DNA of 64,000 bases from NCBI GenBank assembly GCA_002299895.1, contig DBOC01000011.1, positions 1-64,000 of the forward strand, written 5' to 3'. Below are positions 36,021 through 45,493 of this stretch, piece by piece. The notes under the pieces were generated by a model that was given only the letters and a program-made list of their open reading frames with translations, did no database searches and was not told the origin of the DNA. Source of the stretch: Sphingomonadales bacterium UBA656 (GTDB lineage Bacteria > Pseudomonadota > Alphaproteobacteria > Sphingomonadales > Sphingomonadaceae). How positions within the stretch are numbered: position 1 is the first letter of the stretch; each line of letters starts with the position of its first letter. The translations under genes and the position numbers were made by a program.

Positions 36021-36562
36021 GACGCGGGACAGTCACCCATATATTTGCCGTTTGCTTTGCCCTGCATCGCGACCTTGCCGACAATAGGCAGACGAACATC
36101 AACCTTGCTGTCATAGTTGAATTCGGTTTTGCCCATGACACCGTTAAGTTCCATGTCCACGCGGCCCATGCTATCCATGCCGCAAGAGAATTTCATACGC
36201 ACATTTTGCCCGGAAACATCGAACGCCTCGTAAACGCATTTTTCGGCGCCATTACCGACAAAGAAATTCGCCGCTGGCTTTTTGGCTTCAGCATCGGTCA
36301 AGCAGCTCCGGTTGGAGGTGCTTTTTGCCACTTCGTTCATGACCCGCTGCTTTTCAGCTTTACCCAATGTCGGAACGTTGATGTCTGTAAAGACGAAATT
36401 GGTTTCCCAAAGTCCGGCCTTCATTGGAATAAACGCATCATAGTCCATTTCAGCGGTGCCGATGATGCCATTGGCGCCTTTATCTGCGTTACCGTCAGCT
36501 TCGTTGTCCGAACATGCGGATAATCCCAGCGCGGCTGCGTATAGAAGGGTAAATCTAAGCAT
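36017..36562 (-). CDS. DUF3617 lipoprotein
   Basis: A 181-aa predicted lipoprotein (LLYAAALGLSAC, lipobox Cys17) with a DUF3617 domain of unknown function. The MKAGLWET segment at about 50 and the C-terminal SxCGMDSMGRVDMELNG part are typical. It has an acidic, Asp/Gly-rich linker after the lipobox. It leads the pair with the serine hydrolase (4-nt overlap) and is divergent from uvrB. Confidence 0.85.
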   Translation of the reverse strand: MLRFTLLYAAALGLSACSDNEADGNADKGANGIIGTAEMDYDAFIPMKAGLWETNFVFTDINVPTLGKAEKQRVMNEVAKSTSNRSCLTDAEAKKPAANFFVGNGAEKCVYEAFDVSGQNVRMKFSCGMDSMGRVDMELNGVMGKTEFNYDSKVDVRLPIVGKVAMQGKANGKYMGDCPAS

Positions 36563-36727
36563 TAACGCACATCCTTATTTCTCTCGGCCATATTTGTGTC
36601 GCCGCCGCAGCCAAAAGGCAACAGCGATAAAATATATCTGCAGTGTAGGGAAATAAACTTGGTGTATCGTCTTGCATTCCGATGCACACCCCTTGCCCTT
36701 GCTGCGCGCAAAGCACATAAAGCGAAC

Positions 36728-38914
36728 ATGGCAGAACTCATCATCCGCCGTGGGTTGGAAGAACCGGACACTGTTGGCACCTTCACCCCGCACCGCCCCA
36801 AACGTCCCGCCAAGTTGGAAGGTGGCAGGCCGTTTAAGATCGTGTCGGATTATGCGCCGGCGGGTGACCAGCCGACGGCTATTCGCGAACTTGTCGGCAC
36901 GGCGCTGGCGGGGGAAAAGAACCAGGTTCTGTTAGGCGTAACCGGGTCAGGCAAGACTTTCACCGTCGCTAAGGTGATAGAGGCATTGCAGCGTCCAGCG
37001 CTTATTCTTGCACCAAATAAGATATTGGCAGCGCAGTTATACGGCGAATTTAAAAGCTTTTTTCCTGACAATGCCGTTGAATACTTCGTGTCTTATTATG
37101 ATTATTATCAGCCCGAGGCCTATGTCCCGCGCAGCGACACCTACATTGAGAAAGAATCCAGCGTAAACGAAGCAATTGACCGGATGCGCCATTCGGCGAC
37201 CCGGTCATTGTTGGAACGCGATGATGTTATTATCGTCGCATCGGTATCTTGCATTTACGGCATCGGATCAGTCGAAACATATTCCGCGATGATTTTCGAT
37301 CTGAAAAAGGGCGAGAGCGTGGATCAGCGCGAGTTGATCCGCAAGCTGGTGGCGCTACAGTATAAACGCAATGACATGGGCTTTGCTCGGGGTAATTTCC
37401 GGGTGCGTGGCGACAATCTTGAAATCTTCCCGTCGCATTATGAAGATACCGCATGGCGCGTCAGTTTTTTTGGTGACGAGATTGAGGAAATTGCCGAGTT
37501 CGACCCGCTAACCGGCCAAACCGGCGCTAAGCTGAACGGCGTGCGCATCTATGCCAACAGTCATTATGTGACCCCCGGCCCAACAATGAAGCAAGCCAGC
37601 GAAGCGATCCGCTTTGAACTGACCGAGCGACTCAAGGAGCTTGTTTCCGAAGGCAAGTTGCTGGAGGCGCAGCGATTGGAAGAGCGGACGAATTTTGATC
37701 TCGAAATGATTGCCGCAACAGGTTCGTGCGCGGGTATCGAGAATTATTCGCGCTTTCTCACCGGGCGCTTACCCGGGGAGCCGCCGCCGACCTTGTTTGA
37801 ATATCTGCCCGACAATGCGCTTTTGTTCGTGGATGAAAGTCACCAAACGGTGCCGCAAATTGGTGCAATGGCCAAGGGCGATCATCGACGTAAGCTGACG
37901 CTCGCCGAATATGGTTTTCGTTTGCCCTCCTGCATCGACAATCGGCCACTGCGTTTCAACGAATGGGACATTATGCGCCCCCAAACGGTCTGCGTATCGG
38001 CAACGCCGGGCGGGTGGGAGATGGAACAATCGGGCGGCGTTTTTGCCGAGCAGGTCATTCGGCCAACAGGCCTTATCGACCCGCCGGTGGAGATCAAGCC
38101 TGTCGAAGACCAAGTGCAGGATTGCATCAACGAATGCCGCAAAACGGCAGAGGCAGGTTTTCGTACGTTAGTCACTACGCTGACCAAACGTATGGCGGAG
38201 GACCTGACCGAGTTCATGCATGAGGCAGGGCTGCGCGTGCGCTATATGCACAGCGATGTAGAAACGCTGGAGCGCATTGAACTAATCCGTGATTTGCGGC
38301 GCGGTGTGTATGATGTGCTTGTAGGCATCAACTTGCTGCGCGAAGGTCTCGATATTCCCGAATGCGGTTTGGTTGCCATTTTGGATGCCGACAAAGAAGG
38401 ATTTTTGCGCAGCGAAACGTCATTAATCCAGACAATTGGCCGTGCGGCGCGCAACGTAGAAGGCCGCGTAATCCTATATGCCGACCGTATGACCGGCAGC
38501 ATGGAACGCGCTATTCGCGAAACAGATCGTCGTCGCGAAAAGCAGCATGCCTACAATGTTGAACATGGGATAACCCCGGCCACAATCAAGCGTGACATCC
38601 ATGATATCGTTGCCGACACCGCAAGCCGCGATTCCGTACTTGTGGAAATTGACGCCGATGGCGCCAACAACCTCGTTGGGCATAATTTGCGGGCCTATAT
38701 TGACGATCTGGAAAAGAAAATGCGCGCCGCTGCCGCTGATTTGGAATTTGAAGAGGCCGGCCGCCTGCGCGACGAAATCCGGTCACTCGAGGCAACCGAG
38801 CTTGGATTGCCGCATCAGCAACATGTCGCTGCGCCAAAAGGCCGTGCAACCGAGGGGCAGCCTGGCACACGCAAAATGCGTTATGGCAAGACGCAGCGCA
38901 AGTTCGGAAAATAG
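36728..38914 (+). CDS. uvrB: Excinuclease ABC subunit B
   Basis: A 728-aa UvrB, the damage-verifying helicase-like subunit of nucleotide excision repair. Walker A GVTGSGKT, the beta-hairpin segment VSYYDYYQPEAYVPRSDTY, the DExx-type VDESH, motif VI QTIGRAARN and the C-terminal UVR motif (DLEFEEAGRLRDEIR) are all intact. The ATG at 36728 gives the family-normal N-terminus; the open frame extends 44 codons further. There is no exact alphaproteobacterial LexA box in the gap. Confidence 0.96.
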   Translation: MAELIIRRGLEEPDTVGTFTPHRPKRPAKLEGGRPFKIVSDYAPAGDQPTAIRELVGTALAGEKNQVLLGVTGSGKTFTVAKVIEALQRPALILAPNKILAAQLYGEFKSFFPDNAVEYFVSYYDYYQPEAYVPRSDTYIEKESSVNEAIDRMRHSATRSLLERDDVIIVASVSCIYGIGSVETYSAMIFDLKKGESVDQRELIRKLVALQYKRNDMGFARGNFRVRGDNLEIFPSHYEDTAWRVSFFGDEIEEIAEFDPLTGQTGAKLNGVRIYANSHYVTPGPTMKQASEAIRFELTERLKELVSEGKLLEAQRLEERTNFDLEMIAATGSCAGIENYSRFLTGRLPGEPPPTLFEYLPDNALLFVDESHQTVPQIGAMAKGDHRRKLTLAEYGFRLPSCIDNRPLRFNEWDIMRPQTVCVSATPGGWEMEQSGGVFAEQVIRPTGLIDPPVEIKPVEDQVQDCINECRKTAEAGFRTLVTTLTKRMAEDLTEFMHEAGLRVRYMHSDVETLERIELIRDLRRGVYDVLVGINLLREGLDIPECGLVAILDADKEGFLRSETSLIQTIGRAARNVEGRVILYADRMTGSMERAIRETDRRREKQHAYNVEHGITPATIKRDIHDIVADTASRDSVLVEIDADGANNLVGHNLRAYIDDLEKKMRAAAADLEFEEAGRLRDEIRSLEATELGLPHQQHVAAPKGRATEGQPGTRKMRYGKTQRKFGK

Positions 38915-38917
38915 AAC

Positions 38918-39640
38918 CTAGTTCAGAAGCCGCAGCACCGCCGAAAGACCAGCAACGCCAAGGACGGCCGCGACAAAGCTGCGCCACACATTCGGTGGCA
39001 CCCTGCCAAAAGATTTCGCGCCAAGCCAGTTACCGGCAAGCACAGACGGGAACAACAAAAGCGACAGCCACAATAAGCGGGCGTTCGCAAGGCCAAGGGC
39101 AAAAGAAGATATCGTGCCGGCAATTGCGGTAGCGAAAAACACTAGCATCATCGATGCTCTTGCTTCGGTGGGCGGGATCGGTTGCCGCAGATAAAAGGGT
39201 ACGACCGGTGGCCCGGGCATGGCGGCAAAACCGGTTAAGATACCCGAGGCTATTCCCGTCAGCGCGGTTTCCTTTGGTCCCGGGCGGAGCTGCCCCCTTT
39301 GCGGTAGCAGCACGAGCACAAACGCGCCAATGGCGATGCCAGCTATCATCAACCGCGCCACATCCGGACTAGTGTGCATCAGCAGCCATATTCCCAGCGG
39401 TGTTGCTAACATGGCGAACGCCGCAATCATCAACGCACTTTGTCGGTGGGCGTCGGCGTAAATGACTTTCAATCCGACAGGCCCAATCAGCGCCTGAAGC
39501 AAGATAGCAATGACCACAGCTTCACCAGGCTTTACAATCAACCCAAACAAAGGGACGAGAATGATAGCCATGCCAAAGCCGGTCAGCCCGCGAATATAGG
39601 CCGCGCCGAATGTCATTGCCGCCAATAGCAATAATTGCAC
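38918..39640 (-). CDS. TauE/SafE family sulfite/anion exporter-like protein
   Basis: A 240-aa, about 8-helix membrane protein of the TauE/SafE family, linked to sulfite or organosulfonate export. The conserved AAYIRGLTGFGMAI in the first part and GFAAMPGPPVVPFYL in the second half are seen. The GTG start has GGAA 8-10 nt before it. It is convergent with uvrB (3-nt gap). The transported substrate is unproven. Confidence 0.87.
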   Translation of the reverse strand: MQLLLLAAMTFGAAYIRGLTGFGMAIILVPLFGLIVKPGEAVVIAILLQALIGPVGLKVIYADAHRQSALMIAAFAMLATPLGIWLLMHTSPDVARLMIAGIAIGAFVLVLLPQRGQLRPGPKETALTGIASGILTGFAAMPGPPVVPFYLRQPIPPTEARASMMLVFFATAIAGTISSFALGLANARLLWLSLLLFPSVLAGNWLGAKSFGRVPPNVWRSFVAAVLGVAGLSAVLRLLN

Positions 39641-39669
39641 CGCGGCGATTCCAATCAGGTCTTGAATGT

Positions 39670-40086
39670 TCAGTGCCCCATGGCGGCATGATCAGCCGCG
39701 GTCAGTGGTCTTTCCGCAGCCACGCCCTTTTTGTCGAGCCATGCCTGCATTGCCTTTATCTCAGCTTCTTGCGCGGTGATTACTTTTTGCGCAAGCGCGC
39801 GAACTTCGGGATCCTTACCATGCTCCAGCGCAACCTTCGCCATATCAACCGCCCCCATATGGTGCGGGATCATGCCTTGCATAAACGCGATGTCGGCGTC
39901 GGCATTGATATTGCCCATGCCAGAATGCATCTTGTCATTAGCAGCGGCATAAGCCTTTTGCGCCGCGTTGTAACTGGCGGCAGCGTCCACTGTTGCTACT
40001 GGTGTCGCGGCGCTTTCATCCGAAGTAGGCTGCTGACACGCGGCCAAGAAAGCTACGGCAACAAGAGTTAATGGAAGAGTTTTCAT
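39670..40086 (-). CDS. DUF305 lipoprotein
   Basis: A 138-aa predicted lipoprotein (LTLVAVAFLAAC) with a DUF305 domain, including the metal-binding-like MQGMIPHHMGAVDMAKVAL and the C-terminal His-ending tail. DUF305 proteins often occur with copper and heavy-metal systems, but no copper gene is adjacent. The ATG at 40086 is preferred because AGGAG lies 6 nt upstream; upstream frame continuation (to 40152) overlaps thrS. Confidence 0.85.
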   Translation of the reverse strand: MKTLPLTLVAVAFLAACQQPTSDESAATPVATVDAAASYNAAQKAYAAANDKMHSGMGNINADADIAFMQGMIPHHMGAVDMAKVALEHGKDPEVRALAQKVITAQEAEIKAMQAWLDKKGVAAERPLTAADHAAMGH

Positions 40087-40108
40087 CACCATCTCCTTAA
40101 AGATCGTC

Positions 40109-42106
40109 TTAACGCAAATCCGGCGGTGTTGCTTCGTACGATAGCATCTCAATTGCCTCGTCCAGCGTCATGATGCGCTGACCGTCGGAGCCAAGGCTGC
40201 GGATTGCAACCTTGCCTTCTTCGGCCTCACGCATGCCGACCACCAGCAAATGCGGCACTTTGGCCACGCTATGTTCGCGCACCTTATAATTGATTTTTTC
40301 ATTACGCGTATCTGTCTCGACACGAATGCCCGCCGCCTTCAACTTTGCGGTTACATCATGCGCATAGCCATCGGCCTCCGACGTGATCGTCGCAACCACC
40401 GCCTGCACAGGCGCAAGCCAGACGGGGAAGCGGCCCGCATAATGTTCGATCAAAATACCGATGAAGCGCTCATAGCTGCCGAAAATCGCACGGTGCAGCA
40501 TGACGGGGCGATGACGTGCGCCATCCTCTCCAACATAGCTTGCATCTAGGCGCTCAGGCAGCACGCGGTCGGACTGAATCGTGCCCACCTGCCATGTGCG
40601 GCCAATCGCGTCGGTCAAGTGCCATTCCAGCTTTGGCGCATAGAACGCCCCTTCACCTGGCAATTCTTCCCAACCAAATTCGGCAGTGGCAAGTCCAGCG
40701 CGAACCACAGCATCGCGCAATTCGTTTTCCGCCTTGTCCCAATCCGCGTCTGAACCGAACCGTTGGTCAGGACGCAGCGCGAGCTTGATAGAATAGGTAA
40801 ATCCAAATTCTTTGTAGACCCGGTCCGCGAGCGCGCAGAACGCCTGCACCTCTTCAACAATCTGGTCTTCACGGCAGAAAATATGCGCATCATCTTGGGT
40901 GAACTGACGTACACGCATCAAGCCATGCAATGCGCCATGGGGTTCATTGCGGTGGCAGCAACCATTTTCGTAAATACGCAACGGTAGGTCGCGATAAGAT
41001 TTAATGCCCTGACGGAAGATGAGGACATGTGCCGGACAGTTCATCGGCTTCAGCGCCATCCAGTCGGCATCGCCCGAAATCACCGGACCTTCGTCATCGA
41101 CATTGGGCACTTCATCAGGAATGACGAACATGTTAGCGCGATATTTGCCCCAATGTCCCGATTGCTCCCACTGCCGTGCGTCCATGACTTGCGGCGTTTT
41201 GACCTCCTTATAGCCGGCACCATCAATCGCCCGGCGCATATAGGCCTCAAGTTCGCGCCAGATTAGATAGCCATTGGGATGCCAGAAGACCGAGCCATGC
41301 GCCTCTTGCTGCAAATGGAACAGGTCCATGTCTTGGCCCAAACGGCGATGGTCGCGCTTGGCGGCCTCCTCAAGCCGAAGCAGATGGGCGTCTAGTTGCT
41401 TTTTATTCAGCCAACCAGTTCCGTAAATGCGGCTTAATTGCGGATTATTCTGGTCGCCGCGCCAATAGGCCCCGGCAACCCGCGTAAGCTTGAAGGCCGC
41501 TGGGTCCAACTTTCCGGTCGACGCCAGATGCGGGCCGCGACACATGTCCATCCAGTCTTCTCCGGACCAATAGACCGACAGTTCCTCACCCTCGGGCAGT
41601 TCCGCTGCCCATTCGGCCTTGAACATTTCGCCTGCATTTTGCCATGTCGCAATCAAGGCGTCACGCGCCATCACTTCGCGGCGCAGCGGCTTGTCGGCGC
41701 GGATGATTTCGCGCATTTGCTCTTCAATCGCGGGCAGATCATCCATCGTGAACGGCCCGCGCACGGCAGGTGCCATCACGTCATAATAAAAACCGTCATC
41801 GGTAGAAGGGCCAAAAGTGATTTGCGTACCGGGAAACAGCGTCTGCACTGCTTCTGCCAAGACATGTGCAAAGTCGTGGCGGGCGAGCTCAAGCGCGTCT
41901 GCCTCATCACGGGCCGTTACCAACGCCAGTTCAGCATCGGCCTCAATCGGACGCATGATATCGCGCAATTCACCATCCACCCGCGCCGCAATCGCCGCCT
42001 TGGCAAGCCCAGGACCAATGGCAGCCGCAATATCCGCAGGGGTAGTGCCACGCGCAACTTCACGGGCAGAGCCATCGGGAAGGGTGACACGGATCATCTC
42101 GGACAT
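40109..42106 (-). CDS. thrS: Threonyl-tRNA synthetase
   Basis: A 665-aa class II synthetase charging tRNA-Thr. N-terminal TGS domain (1-63), editing N2 domain, catalytic core with motif 2 (GCCHRNEPHGALHGLMRVRQF) and motif 3 (RAIFGSYERFIGILIEHY), and C-terminal anticodon-binding domain (about 560-655) are all there. The length is normal. Its promoter likely lies in the 115-nt gap before the lipoprotein gene, in which I see no leader attenuator. Confidence 0.96.
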   Translation of the reverse strand: MSEMIRVTLPDGSAREVARGTTPADIAAAIGPGLAKAAIAARVDGELRDIMRPIEADAELALVTARDEADALELARHDFAHVLAEAVQTLFPGTQITFGPSTDDGFYYDVMAPAVRGPFTMDDLPAIEEQMREIIRADKPLRREVMARDALIATWQNAGEMFKAEWAAELPEGEELSVYWSGEDWMDMCRGPHLASTGKLDPAAFKLTRVAGAYWRGDQNNPQLSRIYGTGWLNKKQLDAHLLRLEEAAKRDHRRLGQDMDLFHLQQEAHGSVFWHPNGYLIWRELEAYMRRAIDGAGYKEVKTPQVMDARQWEQSGHWGKYRANMFVIPDEVPNVDDEGPVISGDADWMALKPMNCPAHVLIFRQGIKSYRDLPLRIYENGCCHRNEPHGALHGLMRVRQFTQDDAHIFCREDQIVEEVQAFCALADRVYKEFGFTYSIKLALRPDQRFGSDADWDKAENELRDAVVRAGLATAEFGWEELPGEGAFYAPKLEWHLTDAIGRTWQVGTIQSDRVLPERLDASYVGEDGARHRPVMLHRAIFGSYERFIGILIEHYAGRFPVWLAPVQAVVATITSEADGYAHDVTAKLKAAGIRVETDTRNEKINYKVREHSVAKVPHLLVVGMREAEEGKVAIRSLGSDGQRIMTLDEAIEMLSYEATPPDLR

Positions 42107-42220
42107 GGATTATATTGCTTTCAACTGCGGTTAGAAGCGCTCCTTTGCCAGTCTAGAGGCGAAGTCGCAAGTGCGCAGCCATTGTCCCTCCGAACAAGAC
42201 GCGCATCGTAAGAAGTTCAA

Positions 42221-42646
42221 CTAGTCCTGTGTCTTTTCGCTACGATAGGGGACAAAGTCACCCAGGCTGCAAACCCCGCCGGTCATACCTGTGGTCCGGT
42301 CTACCAGACGGATGATGTCACCTTTGCATTTCTGGCTACCAAATTGCTCAGACACCATGATGTCATCGTCACGCGCCAGCCCGCTGCACGCAGAGCGCAG
42401 GTTGTTTTGGTACACCAAGCGGCCTGACACTCGATAGAGCAAGATATTGTCGCTAACGCGAACGGTGTTGGTGGCGCTAAAGTCGCTGATGCAACTTACA
42501 GGCGTACCCGCGACCTTACCGCTCAGTTCTTTCATCAAGACCGCGCTCTGTTTCTCGGTCAACGGCTTAGGTATGCTGTCCACCTTGCCGCACGCGGCCA
42601 CCAGCGTTAGCGAGAGGACCAAGGTAAACAGTTTAAATTTATCCAT
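42221..42646 (-). CDS. Hypothetical lipoprotein
   Basis: A 141-aa protein with a lipoprotein signal peptide (FTLVLSLTLVAAC, lipobox Cys19). The mature part has six further cysteines (CISDF, ACSG, KCKG, VCSLG among them), suggesting disulfides in the periplasm. I do not recognise the family. GGAG lies 8 nt before the start. It sits alone between thrS and the thiolase-like gene. Confidence 0.7.
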   Translation of the reverse strand: MDKFKLFTLVLSLTLVAACGKVDSIPKPLTEKQSAVLMKELSGKVAGTPVSCISDFSATNTVRVSDNILLYRVSGRLVYQNNLRSACSGLARDDDIMVSEQFGSQKCKGDIIRLVDRTTGMTGGVCSLGDFVPYRSEKTQD

Positions 42647-42704
42647 CGATTTGCTCCGGTTCAGGCGAACATCATAACATATACGCTAGAGGATTAACCA
42701 CAGT

Positions 42705-44198
42705 TTATCCGGTAAATGTCGCAATATGCCGTTTTTCGCCCGGGGTGACCTGCACGACCGCCTTGCTAAGGTCTGCATCCACAGGACCGTCCATCATCGC
42801 GATGGAACGCGCACCGCTTTCGGTTTCTAACAAAAGGGTTGCTGGACCGAAGCCATCTTTGCCCGCGGGCCGCACAAAGCTGCGCACCCGCGCTTTGCCT
42901 TGCGGCGCATCATCGAGCGCGAGCGGTGTTGCTGCATAGCCCTTTGCCACATCACCGGACCAGGCGATACGCGGCTGCATTGCCGTGTAAATACCAACCG
43001 CCTGCTTTGACATTACGCCGCCATTGGCAGTGACCAAGGCGGGCTTAGATCCATCACGGCGCAACGCATCGACCATAGCGGCGATGTTATACATGGCGTA
43101 GCCATTACCCGGCCCACCAAAGAAGCTAAGCCCGCCAGTGAGCGTATAGTCGCCAAGCGCTCGGCCGGCATCTTGCATGCTGTCTACCGCAGCGAACACC
43201 GCACAAGGAAAGCAACTGTAAATGTCCACTGGGCCAAGGTCGGTTGCCGCGACGCCGGCTTGATCAAGCGCCGCGGGAATTGCGAAATCCAGTGCGGCAG
43301 ACCGGTGAATAATGGCACGTTCGGACAAGGGTGGCTCCGCCGCCTCGGCAGCGCCGGCCAACCAAACCCATTTATCTTGTGGCACGCCCAATTCACGAGC
43401 CTTGCCTGCACTAGTCAGGATGACCGCGCCGCCCAAATCGACCGCGTCCTGCGCCACATGCCAGCGCCGGTAGATATCGGTCAGCGGGTAATTGCCATTG
43501 TCATCGCTCTGCAATGCCTCGGGAGATCGAAAGCCGGGGAATTGGGCATGATTGCGGGTTTCCGCTTTAATGGAAAAAGCAGACCATAAGGCCGCCATCT
43601 GCTGCGCATAAGCATCGCCGTCCAACTGCAGCGCCATCCGCCGTGCATTTTCAATGAGGCTATACGCCAGCGGCATCGAAATAATGCCATGACGAATTTC
43701 GGTACGGCTTAAGATGGGAAAGCTGGACAGCCGATTGTCGAACCTTGTGTCAGACGCCAGACGCCAGTCTAGTGTCACCCCAGCCTTGCGTGCGCGCTTG
43801 GCAGTGCCCGTGGCTTCAGCCCCGACTAACACCGCCATTTCGCAAGCTCCGCGCTTTATCTCACCCGCAAGCTCGTTCACCATCGCTTGCGGACTTTGCC
43901 CGCCAACATCGGCATAGATCAGACGTTTTGCCGTGACCCCACCCGCTGCGCCAAAGGCTTCAGGCGTATTATCAGGGGAACCGGTGCCAAGGCTGACACC
44001 GCTATCCTCAAAAGTCCGAATGGCGGCAATGGTGTCGATTGCAACGGCAACGGCTTGCGGCTGCCCGGTATCGTCAAGGGCTGCCTTGATAGCGGCGGCT
44101 GCAAAGTCGCGTGGAGCGGGCCATTCACCCGCGACGGTCTTGCGACTAGATTCGCCTACACCAATAATTACTGGCGCGCTCGCATCAAAATTGGCCAT
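42705..44198 (-). CDS. Thiolase-like protein (TLP1/SCP2-thiolase type)
   Basis: A 497-aa protein with a thiolase fold and an extra C-terminal domain (about 410-490, FVRPAGKDGFGP...), the layout of thiolase-like proteins of the TLP1 type. The usual nucleophile position reads YADVGGQSPQ rather than a Cys motif, and the GHP segment is replaced by GGPGNGYAMYN; CFPC is retained. It may therefore not be a normal degradative thiolase. GGGAGA precedes the ATG at 44198. It is divergent from the CaiB gene with a shared inverted repeat. Confidence 0.82.
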   Translation of the reverse strand: MANFDASAPVIIGVGESSRKTVAGEWPAPRDFAAAAIKAALDDTGQPQAVAVAIDTIAAIRTFEDSGVSLGTGSPDNTPEAFGAAGGVTAKRLIYADVGGQSPQAMVNELAGEIKRGACEMAVLVGAEATGTAKRARKAGVTLDWRLASDTRFDNRLSSFPILSRTEIRHGIISMPLAYSLIENARRMALQLDGDAYAQQMAALWSAFSIKAETRNHAQFPGFRSPEALQSDDNGNYPLTDIYRRWHVAQDAVDLGGAVILTSAGKARELGVPQDKWVWLAGAAEAAEPPLSERAIIHRSAALDFAIPAALDQAGVAATDLGPVDIYSCFPCAVFAAVDSMQDAGRALGDYTLTGGLSFFGGPGNGYAMYNIAAMVDALRRDGSKPALVTANGGVMSKQAVGIYTAMQPRIAWSGDVAKGYAATPLALDDAPQGKARVRSFVRPAGKDGFGPATLLLETESGARSIAMMDGPVDADLSKAVVQVTPGEKRHIATFTG

Positions 44199-44211
44199 TT
44201 GGGTCTCCCAA

Positions 44212-44262
44212 TTATCTCTTAACTGCACGCTTAAATATGCTAGCAAGCTATGCAAGAGATAA
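44212..44262. promoter_or_regulatory. Inverted repeat in the divergent thiolase-like/CaiB gap
   Basis: A perfect 9-bp inverted repeat TTATCTCTT (44212-44220) and AAGAGATAA (44254-44262) with 33 nt between arms sits symmetrically between the two divergent start codons. The arms abut the ribosome-binding sites of both genes, so it may couple their regulation. Confidence 0.35.
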
Positions 44263-44273
44263 GGAGAGCGCAC

Positions 44274-45467
44274 ATGGCGAAATGGCCGAAATTGACATGG
44301 GACACTGAACCAACCGGGCCATTGAAGGGTATCAAGGTTGTGGACATGGCCACAGTTGTGCTTGGTCCTTATGCAACGGTGCAATTGGCCGATTTGGGTG
44401 CAGAGGTCATCAAGATCGAAAATAGTGAGGGCAATACGCCAGGCGACATGATGCGCCATGGCGGCGATTCGCCTACCAAACAGCATGGACCGATTTTCAC
44501 GGCGCTCAACCGAAACAAAAAAGCCATTAACCTCAACATCAAAAAGCCTGAGGACAAAGCCGTGCTCGAGGCTTTGTTAGAAGAAGCCGACGTGTTCATC
44601 CACAATGTGCGAATGGCGGGCGTCGAGCGGCTGGGCTTTGGCTATGAGGCGGTAAAAGCCATCAACCCCAATATCATATATGTGCATTGCGCGGGCTTTG
44701 GCGCAGGCGGTGTCTATGGCGAGCGTCAGGCCTATGACGATCTCATTCAAGCTGCCTCCGGTTTTGCGGCATTAAGTGAGCAGCGCGATGGCGGGCGCCC
44801 AACTTATTCCCCCAGCCTTGTAGCCGACAAAGTCAGTGGCCTGTTCGCCGCCAACGCCACGATGGCAGCATTGCTTGGCCGCGCAGGCGGGCAGGGCGGG
44901 CAGTTTGTGCAAGTGCCGATGTTTGAATGCTTCACCTGGTTCAACATGGTCGAAAATTTGTGGGGCGAAACCTTCATCCCCGGCAATGGACGCATGGGCT
45001 ATACACGCTCGGTCAACCCGCGTCGGCGGCCGTATCCGACTAAGGATAGCTTCATTGCCATCGTCCCGTATAATGACCGGCAATGGGCCACATTCTTTGA
45101 ACTGGGCGGACGGCCGAATGTCTTCGATGACCCGCGCTTTTCCACTTATCAAGAACGCACCAAGCACACCGGCGAATTATATGCGTTAATTGAGGAAGTC
45201 AGTGCGACGCGGACCACCGCTGAATGGCTTGACCTTTTGGCGCAGCATGACATTCCGGCGATGAAATATAACCGTATGGCCGATGTGCTGGCCGACCCGC
45301 ATTTGGCCGATGTCGGCTTTTTTGAAGAACGGGAATCGCCCGACGTCGGCAAATACCGGTCGATGAAACATCCCGTGCATTATGCAGGGACACCCTTATC
45401 CAACTACGCACATCCGCCGATGCTAGATGCCGATGGCGAGGAGATTAAGGCTGCGTTGGGGATTTAG
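44274..45467 (+). CDS. CaiB/BaiF family CoA-transferase
   Basis: A 397-aa family III CoA-transferase. KVVDMATVVLGPYATVQLADLGAEVIKIE is the CoA-binding first part, and LNRNKKAINLNIK and YDDLIQAASGFAAL follow. These enzymes move CoA between carboxylic acids through a conserved Asp in the QAYDDLIQ region. GGAG-type AAGGAG precedes the ATG. Its place beside acyl-CoA genes suggests activation of the substrate of that island, which I infer. Confidence 0.9.
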   Translation: MAKWPKLTWDTEPTGPLKGIKVVDMATVVLGPYATVQLADLGAEVIKIENSEGNTPGDMMRHGGDSPTKQHGPIFTALNRNKKAINLNIKKPEDKAVLEALLEEADVFIHNVRMAGVERLGFGYEAVKAINPNIIYVHCAGFGAGGVYGERQAYDDLIQAASGFAALSEQRDGGRPTYSPSLVADKVSGLFAANATMAALLGRAGGQGGQFVQVPMFECFTWFNMVENLWGETFIPGNGRMGYTRSVNPRRRPYPTKDSFIAIVPYNDRQWATFFELGGRPNVFDDPRFSTYQERTKHTGELYALIEEVSATRTTAEWLDLLAQHDIPAMKYNRMADVLADPHLADVGFFEERESPDVGKYRSMKHPVHYAGTPLSNYAHPPMLDADGEEIKAALGI

Positions 45468-45493
45468 TTCCCTCTCCCTGAGGCTAGGAAAAC

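Noticed and set aside
36724..36737. GAAC-N6-GAAC across the uvrB start, LexA-like
   Set aside because: The alphaproteobacterial LexA box needs 7 bases between GAAC or GTTC halves. Here there are 6, and the site covers the start codon itself.
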